The notes under the pieces: model-generated
Databases searched by the model: none
What the model was told of the DNA's origin: nothing
The model's input: only the letters and a program-made list of their open reading frames with translations
Made by a program: the position numbers and the translations under genes
Assembly (NCBI RefSeq): GCF_014650335.1
Contig: NZ_BMUT01000007.1
Location: 253,864 to 317,863 of the forward strand
Reading direction: 5' to 3'
Length of the DNA stretch: 64,000 bases
Origin: Streptomyces hiroshimensis
GTDB lineage: Bacteria; Actinomycetota; Actinomycetes; Streptomycetales; Streptomycetaceae
Shown here: positions 43,885 to 56,020 of the stretch, in pieces
Position numbering within the stretch: the stretch's first letter is position 1
Layout: each line of letters starts with the position of its first letter

Positions 43885-46800
43885 TCACCCGGTGCCCGTA
43901 CGGCCGGTCACCGCCGCGGTGGAAGTGGAGACGGAGGAGGTGAGCAGGCGGACCGCCTGGACCTCGTTCACGTCCAGCATCCGCAGCCCGGTCCACTTCT
44001 GCAGGACCCGGCCGCCGGGTTCGCACGCGGTGACGGTGCAGTATGTGTCCAGCACGGACGTCCTTCCGGCTTCGGCGACGACCACGAACGGCTCGTCGTC
44101 GGGCAGGGGTGCGTAGAGGTCGACGCGTTCGGCGCTCACCGGGATGCCGCCGCTGCCCTTGATCCGGTGGGTGATCAGCGCTGCTCCCTGCAGCAGGAGG
44201 TCGGAGAGCGCGGGGCTGAACAGCCGTCCGGCGTACGCCCCGGAGGCGAACGCCGGATCGCGCAGCCGCGCGGACAGCACGAGCCGCTCCGCGTCCTCCT
44301 CCAGGACGTCCCGCAGCCCGGCCAGGGACGGCCCGTGGAAGATGGTCCGCTCCGTGTAGCAGGGGTGCGGGGTGCCGGTGGGCTCGTAGCGGGGGAGGTC
44401 GAGGCGCGGTGCTTCCCCGGGCTCCTCGGCACACTCCACGAGCACCTCGACGTGCGTCTGGCCGTCCTTCCCGTCCGCGTGGTGCATCCGGGCCCGGACG
44501 ACGCCGGCATCGGCGTCGGCGTCGCCCTGCTCGGCCGGCACCAAGTGGAAGCCCACGGTCCGCGGGTGGTGGCCGTCCAGGTACAGGCCGCGGACGATAC
44601 GGAGGTCCTGGCACCGTACGGCCGGCATGATGCCGCCCCGGGCACGCTCCACGGTGTGCAGGACCGCTCCGAGCAGCCCCGTCATCGGCACCAGCGGATG
44701 GCCCGCCACGCGGTGGTCGCGCAGCATCGGCTCGTCCTCCAGGCCCGTGAGCGAGCGTACGGCGGTCAGCCCCTCGGCGGGCAGGCTGTGGGCCCTGCTC
44801 AGCCAAGGCGCAACGGGCCCCACCACGGTCACCTCGCCGGCCGGATGCTCCGGCCCCATCAGGTCGCGGAAGTACGCCGTCCCGGCCTCGCGGGAGAGCA
44901 CGGGCACGCCGGCCTCGGCGAAGAGCCGGTGCACGCCCTCGGCCATGCCGCCCTCCCACGGCCCCCAGACGACGGGGGTCGCCCGCAGGGCCGGGTACGC
45001 CGCCTGCATCGCGCAGACGTGGCGGACCATGGCCTCGTTGGCGAGGGCGTAGTCGGCCTGCCGTACGTTGCCCCACAGGCCCGCCACCGAGGCGAACACC
45101 ACCAGGTGCCGCAGCCGTTCGGCGCCGAGGGCGTCGAGCACGTGCTGCAGGCCGGAGAGCTTCGTCGCGATCACCGGTGCCGCGGACTCGGCCGTCATCT
45201 CGGCCAGCGGCCGGTCACCCAGCACACCGGCCGCGTGCAGCACGCCCGTGATGCGGTCCGCGTACGGTGCCAGCGCCGCCCGTACGGCGCCGGCGTCCCG
45301 CACGTCGGCGCTGATGTACTCGGCCCGGACGCCGCGCGAGCGCAGCGCCTCCAGCGCCGACCGGACACCGTCGTCCTCCCCGGGCCGCCGCCCCATGAGG
45401 ACGTACCCGCACCGGTGGTCTTCCGCCAGAGCGTCCAGGCACCACGCCGTGATGCCGCTCGCGCCGCCCGTGACCAGCAGCGTGTCGTCCTCGGTGAGAC
45501 GGGGCGGGCCGCCGGGGGCGTGCGGCAGGAGCCGCTGCGGGGTGTCCGACAGGGCCGGAGTGCGCCGGTGCCGCCCGTCCCGGCCCACTTCCAGGACGTC
45601 GGTGGCCACGTCCGCGATCTCCTCCAGGAGCGCCTCGCCCACCGCGTCCGGCGCCATGTCCGGAGCGAGGTCGAGCGCACGGCAGAAGACCGGGTACGCC
45701 TCCAGGGCGACGGACTTGACCAGGCCGGCCAGACCTCCGGCGAGGGCGGCCACGGGCTCTCCTCCGGCGCCCGCGTACCCCGAGGACCCGTCGAGCTGCG
45801 TCACCGTGACGAACGCCGCCCGGCGGCCCGCCCGCGCGGCGTCCAGCAGCAACGCCCTGGCGCGCTTGGCGAACAGAAGGCCGTGGGTCAGCCGGGCGAC
45901 CGCCTCGTCGGCGCTCGTGATGCGTGAGCGGCTCACCGGCAGCAGGCACAGGTCGATGCGCGAGGCCTTGCCGAGGGCTTCGGCGACGCGGTCGCGCAGC
46001 TCACCGTCCGACCAACTGTCCAGCGGCCGGGCGTCCGGGCCTCCGGCGGGCACGCCGGGAACGGTCAGGCGCAGCACGCTCCAGCCGCGGCCGTCCAGCG
46101 CCTGCCCGAGGGCGGCACAGAGCTCGCCGCCGTCGTCGAGCATCAGGGCGCACGGCTGCTCGTGGTGGACGCCGGCGAGGACGTCCACGGGCGGCAGGGG
46201 CCGCAGCGAGACGTACGCCCGGCCGAGCGGCACGCCGCCCGTGTGCCGCAGACCGGACCGCGGTGAGGTGAACAACTCCTTGAGCATCGTGCTCAGGTCG
46301 CCGACCGTACGGGCCTCACTGAAGCGGAAGAGCTCCTCGCGTTTGATCACCGGGTACCGGCGCCACACTTCGGCACCGATCTCCACCTGCTTGAGGGAGT
46401 CGATGCCCAGGTCCTCCTGGATGTACATGTCCGGTTCCAGCATGCCGACGTCGTAACCGGTCTTGTCCGCGACGATCTGGCGAAGCACCTGCTCCGCTTC
46501 CATCGGGTCGATGTCCGAGAGCTCCTGGACGGGGCTGTCGAGCATCCTGTCGCCGGCCATCAGCGCGGCCAAAGCCGACCGGTCGTTCTCCTCCGGGCCG
46601 GTGCCGGGCGTCCCGGCGGCGGCGAGTGCCCGTTCCGCAGTATTTGTCGCTTCCGCGGCATCCGTGACAAGGGGCGGTGCGCCGGGGACCGGTACGGCAC
46701 CCGAACCGAGGTCAGCATCCACCCGGCCGTTCGTCACCGGCAGTACCGGGGGCGCCCCTGCTGCCGCCGGCGTCCCTGCTGCCGCGCCCGTTCCGCCCAG

Positions 46801-49800
46801 AATCTCGGCCACCACCTCGCCCGCCCGGGTGTGGGCCTCGCCCACGGCCAGGCTGTGCTCGGTGATCGCGCCCACCGTCATGGCCAGGGCCGCGTCGAGG
46901 CCCTGCCCGTTGCCCGTCCGGGAGCGCAGCAGCTCCCTCAGCTCCCGCTGGGTCGCGAGCTGGCCGTCGAGGTAGCGGACGTGAGCGGCGAGGTGGTCGG
47001 CGGCGGCCCGGGACAGCGGATCGGTCCCTGCGGGGGCCGCCATTCCGTCGGCGGCTGGCACGACCTGCCCGGCGGTGGGCACGAGCGGCCCGGTGGCAGG
47101 CACACCGGCCCGGCCCTCCCCCTGCCGGAGCCGCTCCTGACGGGCCTTGACCGCGAAGTTCGGCCCCTCCAGCAGCCTGGCCACCGCCGACGGTGCCGGG
47201 CGCTCCTCCGGCGCCGGGGCGTCGTACCGGTTGATGCCGGCGACCGGAAGTCCCAGCACGGCCAGGCGCAGGGCCGCCTCCTTCAGTACGGCGGCGCTGT
47301 CGGGACCCTTCTCGCCCCGGTCACAGGGGACCGCCACCACCGCGTCGGCACCGAGCGTGCTTTCCACCAGGCGGGTCAGCGTGCTGCGGGGCCCGAACTC
47401 GACGAAGACCCCGAAGCCGTCGGCCCGCATCTGCCGCAAGCGCCCGGCGAAGTCCACCGGCCGCAGGAGCTGCCCGACCAGGGTGCGCCGGTCCGCGTCC
47501 GGCCCCTGCCCGTAGCGCGCACCTGCCGCACCGGCGTACACGGGCACCTCGGGCGCGGCGAAGTCCACCTGCGCACAGGCGTCGGCGAGCGGGCGGGTCG
47601 CGTGCTCGACGAGCGGCGTGTGGAACGCGGCGGCCACCGGCAGCCGCTTCGCCGGGACGCCCTCCCGCAGGCAGTGGGTCACGAAGCGCTCGACGGCCCC
47701 GGTGGGGCCGCCCACGACCTGCTCGTCGGGGGCGTTCCGAGTGCACACCGACAGCTCCGGGTGGTCTGCCAGAATGCCGGCGACCGCCTCGTCCGCAGCC
47801 CGGACGACGGCCATCGCCCCCGCGTCCGACCCCGCCTCCGGCCGTTCCTCCATCGCCCGTCCCCGGGCCCATGCCAGGCGCCGGAAGGCGCCGTCGTCCA
47901 GCACGCCGGCCGCCCACAGCGCCGTCAGCTCACCGAAACTGTGCCCCAGAACGCCGTCCGGGGCGAACCCCAGCTCCCGCAGAAACCGGTACTGCCCGGC
48001 CGCCAGGGCCCCGATGGCCGACTGGGCGTAGGAGGTACGGTTCAGCCGCTCGCGGGCCGCGCGGGCGGTGTCCTTGTCGCCCGGAGGCGGGAACACCGTA
48101 CGGGCCAGCGTGTCCCCGGGCGGGGACAGGGCGTTGGCCTTGTCGAAGGCCGCCCGCAGGGGCGGAACCGCCAGCAGCGCCCGCAGCCCCATCTCCGGGT
48201 ACTGGTTGCCCTGCCCCGTGAACAGCGCCGCCGCCTTCGTGCCGGCCGGCAGTGCCCTACGGCGGTAGTGCACGCCCTCGGCGAGCCGCCACGACTCTTC
48301 CTCCGCGCCGTTCGTACGCAGCCGTTCGACGGCGGCGGCCAGCAGGTGCGCCCGCTGCTCGTCGTCCGCCGCGACGAACCCCAGGCGGGCGTGCTCCTGC
48401 GGCACGGTGCCACCCTCGGCCGGATCCACGCCGGCTTCGAGGAGCGACAGCAGCTCCCCGGGGGTGGGGGCGTGCCACAGACAGGCGCGCGGCACGAGGT
48501 GCAGCACCCGCTCCTCCCGCATGCCGCCTTGGTATTCCTCCAGCACTGCGTGGTAGTTCACCCCGCCGAACCCGAAGGCGGATACGCCCGCGCGCCGCAC
48601 CGGGCGGCCGGGGTCGCGCACCCACGGCCGGGCAGTGGTGTTGACGTAGACGGCGCCGTCCGGTGTGACCGCCGGGGCAGGCGACTCCACGTTGACGGTG
48701 GGCGGCAGCAGCCTGTGGTGCAGGGCCAGCGCCGCCTTGATCATCCCTGCCGCGCCGGCCGCCGCCTTCGTGTGGCCCACCTGTGACTTGATGCTGCCCA
48801 CGGCCACGTGCCGGCTGTCCCCGGAGGCCTTCATGAACTCGTTGAGCGCCGTGACCTCCACCTCGTCGCCGGTGGGGGTGCCCGTGCCGTGCGCCTCCAC
48901 CAGCTCCACCGAGTCCGGCGGGCACCCGGCGTCGTCGTACGCCCGCCGGAGCGCCGTCAACTGGCCGTCCTTGCTGGGCGCGTAGATGCTCCTGGCCACG
49001 CCGTCGCTCGAACTGCCCAGGCCACGCAGCACCGCGTAGACGCGGTCCCCGTCGCGCTCGGCGTCGGCCAGCCTCTTGAGCGCCAGCATCCCGATGCCCT
49101 CGCCGATCAGCGTGCCGTCGGCGGCGGCGTCGAAGGGACGCACCCGGCCGCTGAAGGACAGCGCCGGCGTCTTGCTGAAGCACATGAACGACACGATGGA
49201 GTTGTCCGCGTCGCACCCGCCGGTGATCATCAGGTCGGCGCGGCGGCACACCAGCTCGTCGACCGCGGCCCGCACGGCCGCCAGCGAACTGGCGCATGCG
49301 GCGTCCACGGTGTGGTTGGCCGCCCGCAGGTCCAGGCGGTTGGCGACCCTCCCCGAGACGACGTTCCCCAGGATCCCGGGGAACGAGTCCTCCGTCCACG
49401 GCGGAAGCTCCTGCAGGTAGTCGCGCGCTGCCCGCCGCGCCTCCTCCTCGGCCAGGCCGCGGGCCCGCATCGCCTTGACCAGCAGGGGCGCGAGCAGGCG
49501 GGCCGCGAGCGGCATGAGGGTGGTGTTGGTGCCGCACACGCCCAGCACGACGCCCGTACGGCCCGGGTCGTACCACCCGTCGCGGCCGCACGCGCCGTCG
49601 CGCAGCACGTCGCGTGCCACCACCAGGCTCAGCAACTGGACGAGCCCGGTGGAGTCGAGCGTCTTCGGCGGCATGCCGAATTCCATCGGGTCGAACGTCA
49701 CGGGGGTGAGGAAGCCGCCGCGCCGGCCGTAGGTCTTGTCGGGAGCGAAGGGGTCGGGGTCGTAGTAGTCCTCCGGCTCCCACCAGGCGGGGGGAACCTC

Positions 49801-49935
49801 CTCGGTGCAGTCGCGGCCCGCCACGATGTTGTCCCAGAACGCCCGGAGGTCACGGGCCTTGGGGAACATCCCGGCCAGCCCCACGAGGGCCACCGGGTCC
49901 CGGGAAAGGCGACGGTCGAGTTCCTGAGGCATCAC
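43885..49935 (-). CDS. PfaA-like polyketide/fatty-acid synthase: KS-AT-ACP-KR-DH
   Basis: 2016 residues. KS 10-470: active Cys in VDAACASSLAAV near 212, VEAHGTGTPTGD and GHTKAAAG. AT 555-860: GQGNQYPEMG and GHSFGE (Ser near 665). One ACP near 1180 (DLGIDSLKQVEI). KR about 1480-1700: TGGASGI and YALANEAM. PS-DH-type C-terminus from 1735 with HRVAGHPLVP, the HxxxGxxxxP motif. The order is that of PfaA of PUFA synthases, but those carry three or more tandem ACPs. Start GTG 49935 or ATG 49932, both after AGGGGGG. No phosphopantetheinyl transferase is encoded here. Likely product is a long-chain or hydroxylated secondary lipid. Confidence 0.9.
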   Translation of the reverse strand: MMPQELDRRLSRDPVALVGLAGMFPKARDLRAFWDNIVAGRDCTEEVPPAWWEPEDYYDPDPFAPDKTYGRRGGFLTPVTFDPMEFGMPPKTLDSTGLVQLLSLVVARDVLRDGACGRDGWYDPGRTGVVLGVCGTNTTLMPLAARLLAPLLVKAMRARGLAEEEARRAARDYLQELPPWTEDSFPGILGNVVSGRVANRLDLRAANHTVDAACASSLAAVRAAVDELVCRRADLMITGGCDADNSIVSFMCFSKTPALSFSGRVRPFDAAADGTLIGEGIGMLALKRLADAERDGDRVYAVLRGLGSSSDGVARSIYAPSKDGQLTALRRAYDDAGCPPDSVELVEAHGTGTPTGDEVEVTALNEFMKASGDSRHVAVGSIKSQVGHTKAAAGAAGMIKAALALHHRLLPPTVNVESPAPAVTPDGAVYVNTTARPWVRDPGRPVRRAGVSAFGFGGVNYHAVLEEYQGGMREERVLHLVPRACLWHAPTPGELLSLLEAGVDPAEGGTVPQEHARLGFVAADDEQRAHLLAAAVERLRTNGAEEESWRLAEGVHYRRRALPAGTKAAALFTGQGNQYPEMGLRALLAVPPLRAAFDKANALSPPGDTLARTVFPPPGDKDTARAARERLNRTSYAQSAIGALAAGQYRFLRELGFAPDGVLGHSFGELTALWAAGVLDDGAFRRLAWARGRAMEERPEAGSDAGAMAVVRAADEAVAGILADHPELSVCTRNAPDEQVVGGPTGAVERFVTHCLREGVPAKRLPVAAAFHTPLVEHATRPLADACAQVDFAAPEVPVYAGAAGARYGQGPDADRRTLVGQLLRPVDFAGRLRQMRADGFGVFVEFGPRSTLTRLVESTLGADAVVAVPCDRGEKGPDSAAVLKEAALRLAVLGLPVAGINRYDAPAPEERPAPSAVARLLEGPNFAVKARQERLRQGEGRAGVPATGPLVPTAGQVVPAADGMAAPAGTDPLSRAAADHLAAHVRYLDGQLATQRELRELLRSRTGNGQGLDAALAMTVGAITEHSLAVGEAHTRAGEVVAEILGGTGAAAGTPAAAGAPPVLPVTNGRVDADLGSGAVPVPGAPPLVTDAAEATNTAERALAAAGTPGTGPEENDRSALAALMAGDRMLDSPVQELSDIDPMEAEQVLRQIVADKTGYDVGMLEPDMYIQEDLGIDSLKQVEIGAEVWRRYPVIKREELFRFSEARTVGDLSTMLKELFTSPRSGLRHTGGVPLGRAYVSLRPLPPVDVLAGVHHEQPCALMLDDGGELCAALGQALDGRGWSVLRLTVPGVPAGGPDARPLDSWSDGELRDRVAEALGKASRIDLCLLPVSRSRITSADEAVARLTHGLLFAKRARALLLDAARAGRRAAFVTVTQLDGSSGYAGAGGEPVAALAGGLAGLVKSVALEAYPVFCRALDLAPDMAPDAVGEALLEEIADVATDVLEVGRDGRHRRTPALSDTPQRLLPHAPGGPPRLTEDDTLLVTGGASGITAWCLDALAEDHRCGYVLMGRRPGEDDGVRSALEALRSRGVRAEYISADVRDAGAVRAALAPYADRITGVLHAAGVLGDRPLAEMTAESAAPVIATKLSGLQHVLDALGAERLRHLVVFASVAGLWGNVRQADYALANEAMVRHVCAMQAAYPALRATPVVWGPWEGGMAEGVHRLFAEAGVPVLSREAGTAYFRDLMGPEHPAGEVTVVGPVAPWLSRAHSLPAEGLTAVRSLTGLEDEPMLRDHRVAGHPLVPMTGLLGAVLHTVERARGGIMPAVRCQDLRIVRGLYLDGHHPRTVGFHLVPAEQGDADADAGVVRARMHHADGKDGQTHVEVLVECAEEPGEAPRLDLPRYEPTGTPHPCYTERTIFHGPSLAGLRDVLEEDAERLVLSARLRDPAFASGAYAGRLFSPALSDLLLQGAALITHRIKGSGGIPVSAERVDLYAPLPDDEPFVVVAEAGRTSVLDTYCTVTACEPGGRVLQKWTGLRMLDVNEVQAVRLLTSSVSTSTAAVTGRTGTG

Positions 49936-50029
49936 GCGATCCCCCCCTGCCTTTTACCTCTTGCCCCCTGGCAGTCATCCCGTACTACCGTCACATGGCT
50001 GCCCGGCCGTCGACACGGAGACGCCCCCA

Positions 50030-50045
50030 TCACCCGTTCGGGTGA
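50030..50045. promoter_or_regulatory. perfect 16-bp palindrome upstream of PfaA-like gene
   Basis: TCACCCG-TT-CGGGTGA, seven-base arms, about 95 bases upstream of the PfaA-like start. The compact symmetry fits a dimeric repressor or activator site for the PUFA-like operon. Confidence 0.45.
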
Positions 50046-50087
50046 ACGCCGGGCTATTCGTGCGGGGTGTCCCGGGGCACCCGTGCG

Positions 50088-50117
50088 CGGCGCCGGGCCC
50101 CCTCAGGCCCGGCGCCG
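50088..50117 (-). terminator. strong hairpin downstream of the fadB/aceB operon
   Basis: Perfect 12-base arms CGGCGCCGGGCC and GGCCCGGCGCCG around CCCTCA, 51 bases after the 3-hydroxyacyl-CoA dehydrogenase stop. Stem strength and position mark it as the operon terminator; it also insulates the PUFA-like operon. Confidence 0.75.
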
Positions 50118-50120
50118 GGT

Positions 50121-50204
50121 GCCCGGGACGTTCAGCTCCGGCCATAGGCATGTACGGCCCGGGACGTTCAGCTCCGGGCGTCAGCTCCGGCCGTAGGCAC
50201 GTAC
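50121..50204. repeat. tandem duplication at the end of the dehydrogenase gene
   Basis: GCCCGGGACGTTCAGCTCCGG occurs at 50121-50141 and 50157-50177, and the flanking TAGGCATGTAC / TAGGCACGTAC also repeats. The copies include the gene's last codons and TGA stop, so the sequence around the stop has been duplicated downstream. Confidence 0.6.
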
Positions 50205-51051
50205 GTATGGAACCCCCTTCCCGTCTTGCGCCCGAGGAGGCCCGCCTGCACCATCCGCTGCAGCAGCGGGGGCGGGGCGTAGAGCGGCTCCTTGAACTCC
50301 TCGTAGAGGGACTCCGCGATGGAGGCGACCGTGTCCAGCCCGATGAGGTCGGCGAGCTTGAGCGGGCCCATCGGGTGGGCGCAGCCCAGTTCCATGCCGG
50401 CGTCCACGTCGGCGGCGGTGGCGAACCCTGATTCGGCCATGCGGACGGCCGAGAGGAGGTACGGGATGAGCAGCGCGTTGACGACGAATCCGGCCCGGTC
50501 CCGGGAACGGACGACCGTCTTGCCCAGGGTGGCGGCGAAGTCCTCGACGGCGGTGACGGTCTCCGGCGCGGTGTGCAGGGAGGCGACCACCTCCACCAGG
50601 GGAAGGACGGGCACCGGGTTGAAGAAGTGCAGGCCTATGACACGGTCGGCGCGCCGGGTCGCCATGCCGAGGCGCATGACGGGGATGGAGGAGGTGTTGG
50701 TGACGAGGATCGCCTCCGGGTCCTCGACGATCTTGTCCAGGGCGGCGAAGATCTCGGTCTTCACGTCCGGGTTCTCGACCACGGCCTCGATGACGAGGTG
50801 GCGGTCGGCCAGGTCGTCGAGGCTGCCGGTGAAGACGAGACGGGCCAGGGCGGCCTCGGCGGACGCCCGGTCCAGCTTGCCCTTGCCGACGGCGCGGGCG
50901 AGGGACGCCGTCACACGGTCGCGCGCGGCGTCGGCGGCGGTGGCATCCGCCTCGCAGACCACGGTGTCGAGTCCGGCGCGGGCGCAGACCTCGGCGATGC
51001 CGGCTCCCATCTGACCGCCGCCGACCACGCCGATCCGTCGCAGGGACGCGT

Positions 51052-51055
<4 letters not shown>
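50168..51055 (-). CDS. 3-hydroxybutyryl-CoA dehydrogenase
   Basis: 295 residues. NAD-binding GVVGGGQMGAGIAEV at the start, NTSSIPV, GLHFFNPVPVLPLVEVV with the catalytic His, and GFVVNALLIPY are signatures of short 3-hydroxyacyl-CoA dehydrogenases (Hbd/PaaH). It oxidises 3-hydroxybutyryl-CoA to acetoacetyl-CoA with NAD(P). The GTG start overlaps the malate synthase stop (GTGA), so it is co-expressed with glyoxylate-shunt genes; this suggests use of short acyl-CoA or stored hydroxybutyrate. Confidence 0.92.
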
Positions 51056-52659
<1,604 letters not shown>

Positions 52660-52686
52660 GCGGGGTCTCCATCGGCGGAGCGGTGG

Positions 52687-52727
52687 GGGCAGGACGAGGA
52701 CGGGTCGTCCTCGCCCTCGTCCTGCCC
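52687..52727 (-). terminator. strong hairpin between aceA and aceB
   Basis: GGGCAGGACGAG (52687-52698) pairs perfectly with CTCGTCCTGCCC (52716-52727), with an inner GACG-GGT-CGTC stem. It lies 80 bases after the isocitrate lyase stop and 28 bases before the malate synthase start. It could terminate aceA or form a leader structure for aceB. Confidence 0.6.
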
Positions 52728-52737
52728 TCGTCTGGGC

Positions 52738-52801
52738 GTGAACCGGCGTGGTGCCGGGGCGGGGTGGACGTGAACCGGCGTCGTGCCGGGGCGGGGCGGG
52801 C
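52738..52801. repeat. 32-bp tandem repeat downstream of aceA
   Basis: Two nearly identical units starting CGTGAACCGGCGT and ending GGGGCGGGG(T/C)GG lie end to end, just after the isocitrate lyase stop. They differ at a few positions. No function can be read from them. Confidence 0.6.
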
Positions 52802-52806
52802 GGCTC

Positions 52807-54099
<1,293 letters not shown>

Positions 54100-54465
54100 G
54101 TTCGTCTCCCGGTGTCGCGTTCCGGAGCGTGTCCTGAACCGCGTCGAAGTTCCGTCGATCCTGCGATCTGTCAATCCTGCGAAGGGAAGCAGGGGAATCC
54201 GCCCCCTTGAAAAGTCATGTGAAAAGTCATGGCCCGCCGTGCCTGGGCCGGGGTACGCAAAGGCTCTGCCGCCTCGGCTCTCCTCGGTTCCTGCGGGCCT
54301 GGCTACGACTCTGGCAGTGGCACTGAGTGCCATCAAGGGTGGCCTTCTGCCAAGTGTTGCGAATCTTCTCCGCGCGTTCCGCCAAGTCTGCGAAGGTTCA
54401 ACTCCGCACTCGAAGACGGACAGAAGACCGACGCAAGACGGACGCAAGACGGACAGGAGTCGACG
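54100..54465. promoter_or_regulatory. divergent aceA / regulator promoter region with TGCGAA sites
   Basis: 366 bases without a gene. CCTGCGAAGG (54177-54186), CCAAGTGTTGCGAA (54350-54363) and CCAAGTCTGCGAA (54382-54394) resemble RamB/ScfR operators, which contain TTTGC(A/G)AA-like words. The last two are near-direct repeats 32 bases apart, three helical turns. A run of GAC(G/C)CAAGACG-type repeats precedes the regulator start. Confidence 0.55.
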
Positions 54466-55869
54466 GTGAGCAAGACGTACGCAGGAGCCCGGCTGCGGAG
54501 GCTGCGCGAGGAGCGGCGGCTCAGCCAGGCCGAGTTCGCCCGCGTCCTGGCCATATCCCCGAGCTATCTGAACCAGATGGAGCACGATTCCCGGCCGCTG
54601 ACCGTCCCCGTCCTGCTGCGCCTGACCGAGGCGTTCGGCGTCGACCCCGCCTTCTTCTCCGAGACCGACACCACCCGGGTCCTGGCCGACCTGCGCGAAG
54701 CGCTCGCCGACGAGATCTCCGCCGCCCGCGTCTCCCCGTCGGACCTGTCCGAACTCGCCTCCCGCCTGCCCGCGATCGCCTCCGTCCTGCTCGACCTGGG
54801 CCGCCGCAACCAGGCCCTGACCGAGCGCCTGGCGGAAGCCTCGGACGGCCGGGGCGGCGCACCCGGCCCGGCCGCGCAGCGCTCCCCGCACGAGGAGATC
54901 CGGGAGTTCTTCTACCGCCGCCAGAACTACCTCCACGACCTCGACGTCGCCGCCGAGAAACTGGCCGCCGGCCTCGGCATCCGCCCCGGCGGCGTGCTCC
55001 CGGCCCTGACCACGCGCCTCACGCAGCGCCACGCCGTACAACTGACCACGGACTCCGGCCGCCTGCACCACTACGATCCGGCGCGCCGGACCCTGTACCT
55101 CTCCAACCGGCTCCGCCCCGGCCAGCGGGCCTTCCGGATGGCCACGCAACTGGCCCTGCTCGAATTCGCCGACGAGCTGTCGGCGCTCGCCTCGGAGGAC
55201 TACGACGAGGGCTCCACCACGTGGTCGCTGGCGCGGATCGGCATCGCCAACTACGTGGCGGCCGCGCTGATCCTGCCCTACAGCGCCTTCCACGCGACGG
55301 CCGAGGAGCTGCGCTACGACATCGAACGGCTCACCGACCGCTTCGGAGTCGGCTACGAGACCGTCTGCCACCGGCTCAGCACGCTCCAGCGTCCGCGGCT
55401 GCGGGGCGTGCCGTTCTCCTTCGTCCGCGTCGACCGCGCCGGCAACATGTCCAAACGCCAGTCGGCGACCGGCTTCCACTTCTCCCGCGCGGGCGGCACC
55501 TGCCCCCTGTGGAACGTCTACGAGGCCTTCGCCGCCCCCGGCCGCATCCACGTGCAGATCGCCTCCATGCCCGACGGGCAGCGCTACCTCTGGACCGCCC
55601 GCACCGTGACCCGCCAGCGCGGCGGCTGGGGCGAGCCCGGCAAGACGTTCGCCATCGGACTCGGCTGCGAGATCCGGCACGCCGCCCGCCTCGTCTACTC
55701 CGACGGCCTCGACCTCGGCAACGCCTCCGCCGCCACCCCCATCGGCATGGGCTGCCGCATCTGCGAACGCCTCGACTGCCCCCAGCGGGCCGTACCCCCG
55801 CTCGGCCGCCCCCTCGCCGTCGACGAGAACAGCAGCACGTTCGTGCCGTACCCGGTGGCGGACGAGTGA
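54466..55869 (+). CDS. RamB/ScfR-type short-chain acyl-CoA regulator
   Basis: 467 residues. XRE HTH at about 8-60 ([20 protein letters not shown]). An IrrE/ImmA-like domain follows (about 150-260) and a C-terminal DUF2083-like domain with [20 protein letters not shown] and four Cys in CRICERLDC and nearby. These are the features of RamB in corynebacteria and ScfR in Streptomyces, which control glyoxylate-shunt genes in response to short acyl-CoAs. GTG 54466 with AGGAG seven bases before. Divergent from aceA, which it very likely regulates. Confidence 0.88.
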   Translation: MSKTYAGARLRRLREERRLSQAEFARVLAISPSYLNQMEHDSRPLTVPVLLRLTEAFGVDPAFFSETDTTRVLADLREALADEISAARVSPSDLSELASRLPAIASVLLDLGRRNQALTERLAEASDGRGGAPGPAAQRSPHEEIREFFYRRQNYLHDLDVAAEKLAAGLGIRPGGVLPALTTRLTQRHAVQLTTDSGRLHHYDPARRTLYLSNRLRPGQRAFRMATQLALLEFADELSALASEDYDEGSTTWSLARIGIANYVAAALILPYSAFHATAEELRYDIERLTDRFGVGYETVCHRLSTLQRPRLRGVPFSFVRVDRAGNMSKRQSATGFHFSRAGGTCPLWNVYEAFAAPGRIHVQIASMPDGQRYLWTARTVTRQRGGWGEPGKTFAIGLGCEIRHAARLVYSDGLDLGNASAATPIGMGCRICERLDCPQRAVPPLGRPLAVDENSSTFVPYPVADE

Positions 55870-56020
55870 TCGCGCCGCGGTCAGGCGGACACCACCCCCG
55901 GACGGCGCACGCTGAGCGCAGGCTCGGAAGTGTCCACTCCATACTGTCCGAGGTTGAGAACGACGCAGTCACACACCCGATAGGTCAGCAGCCCGCCCGT
56001 CCCCATCCGAGGAGCCCCGC

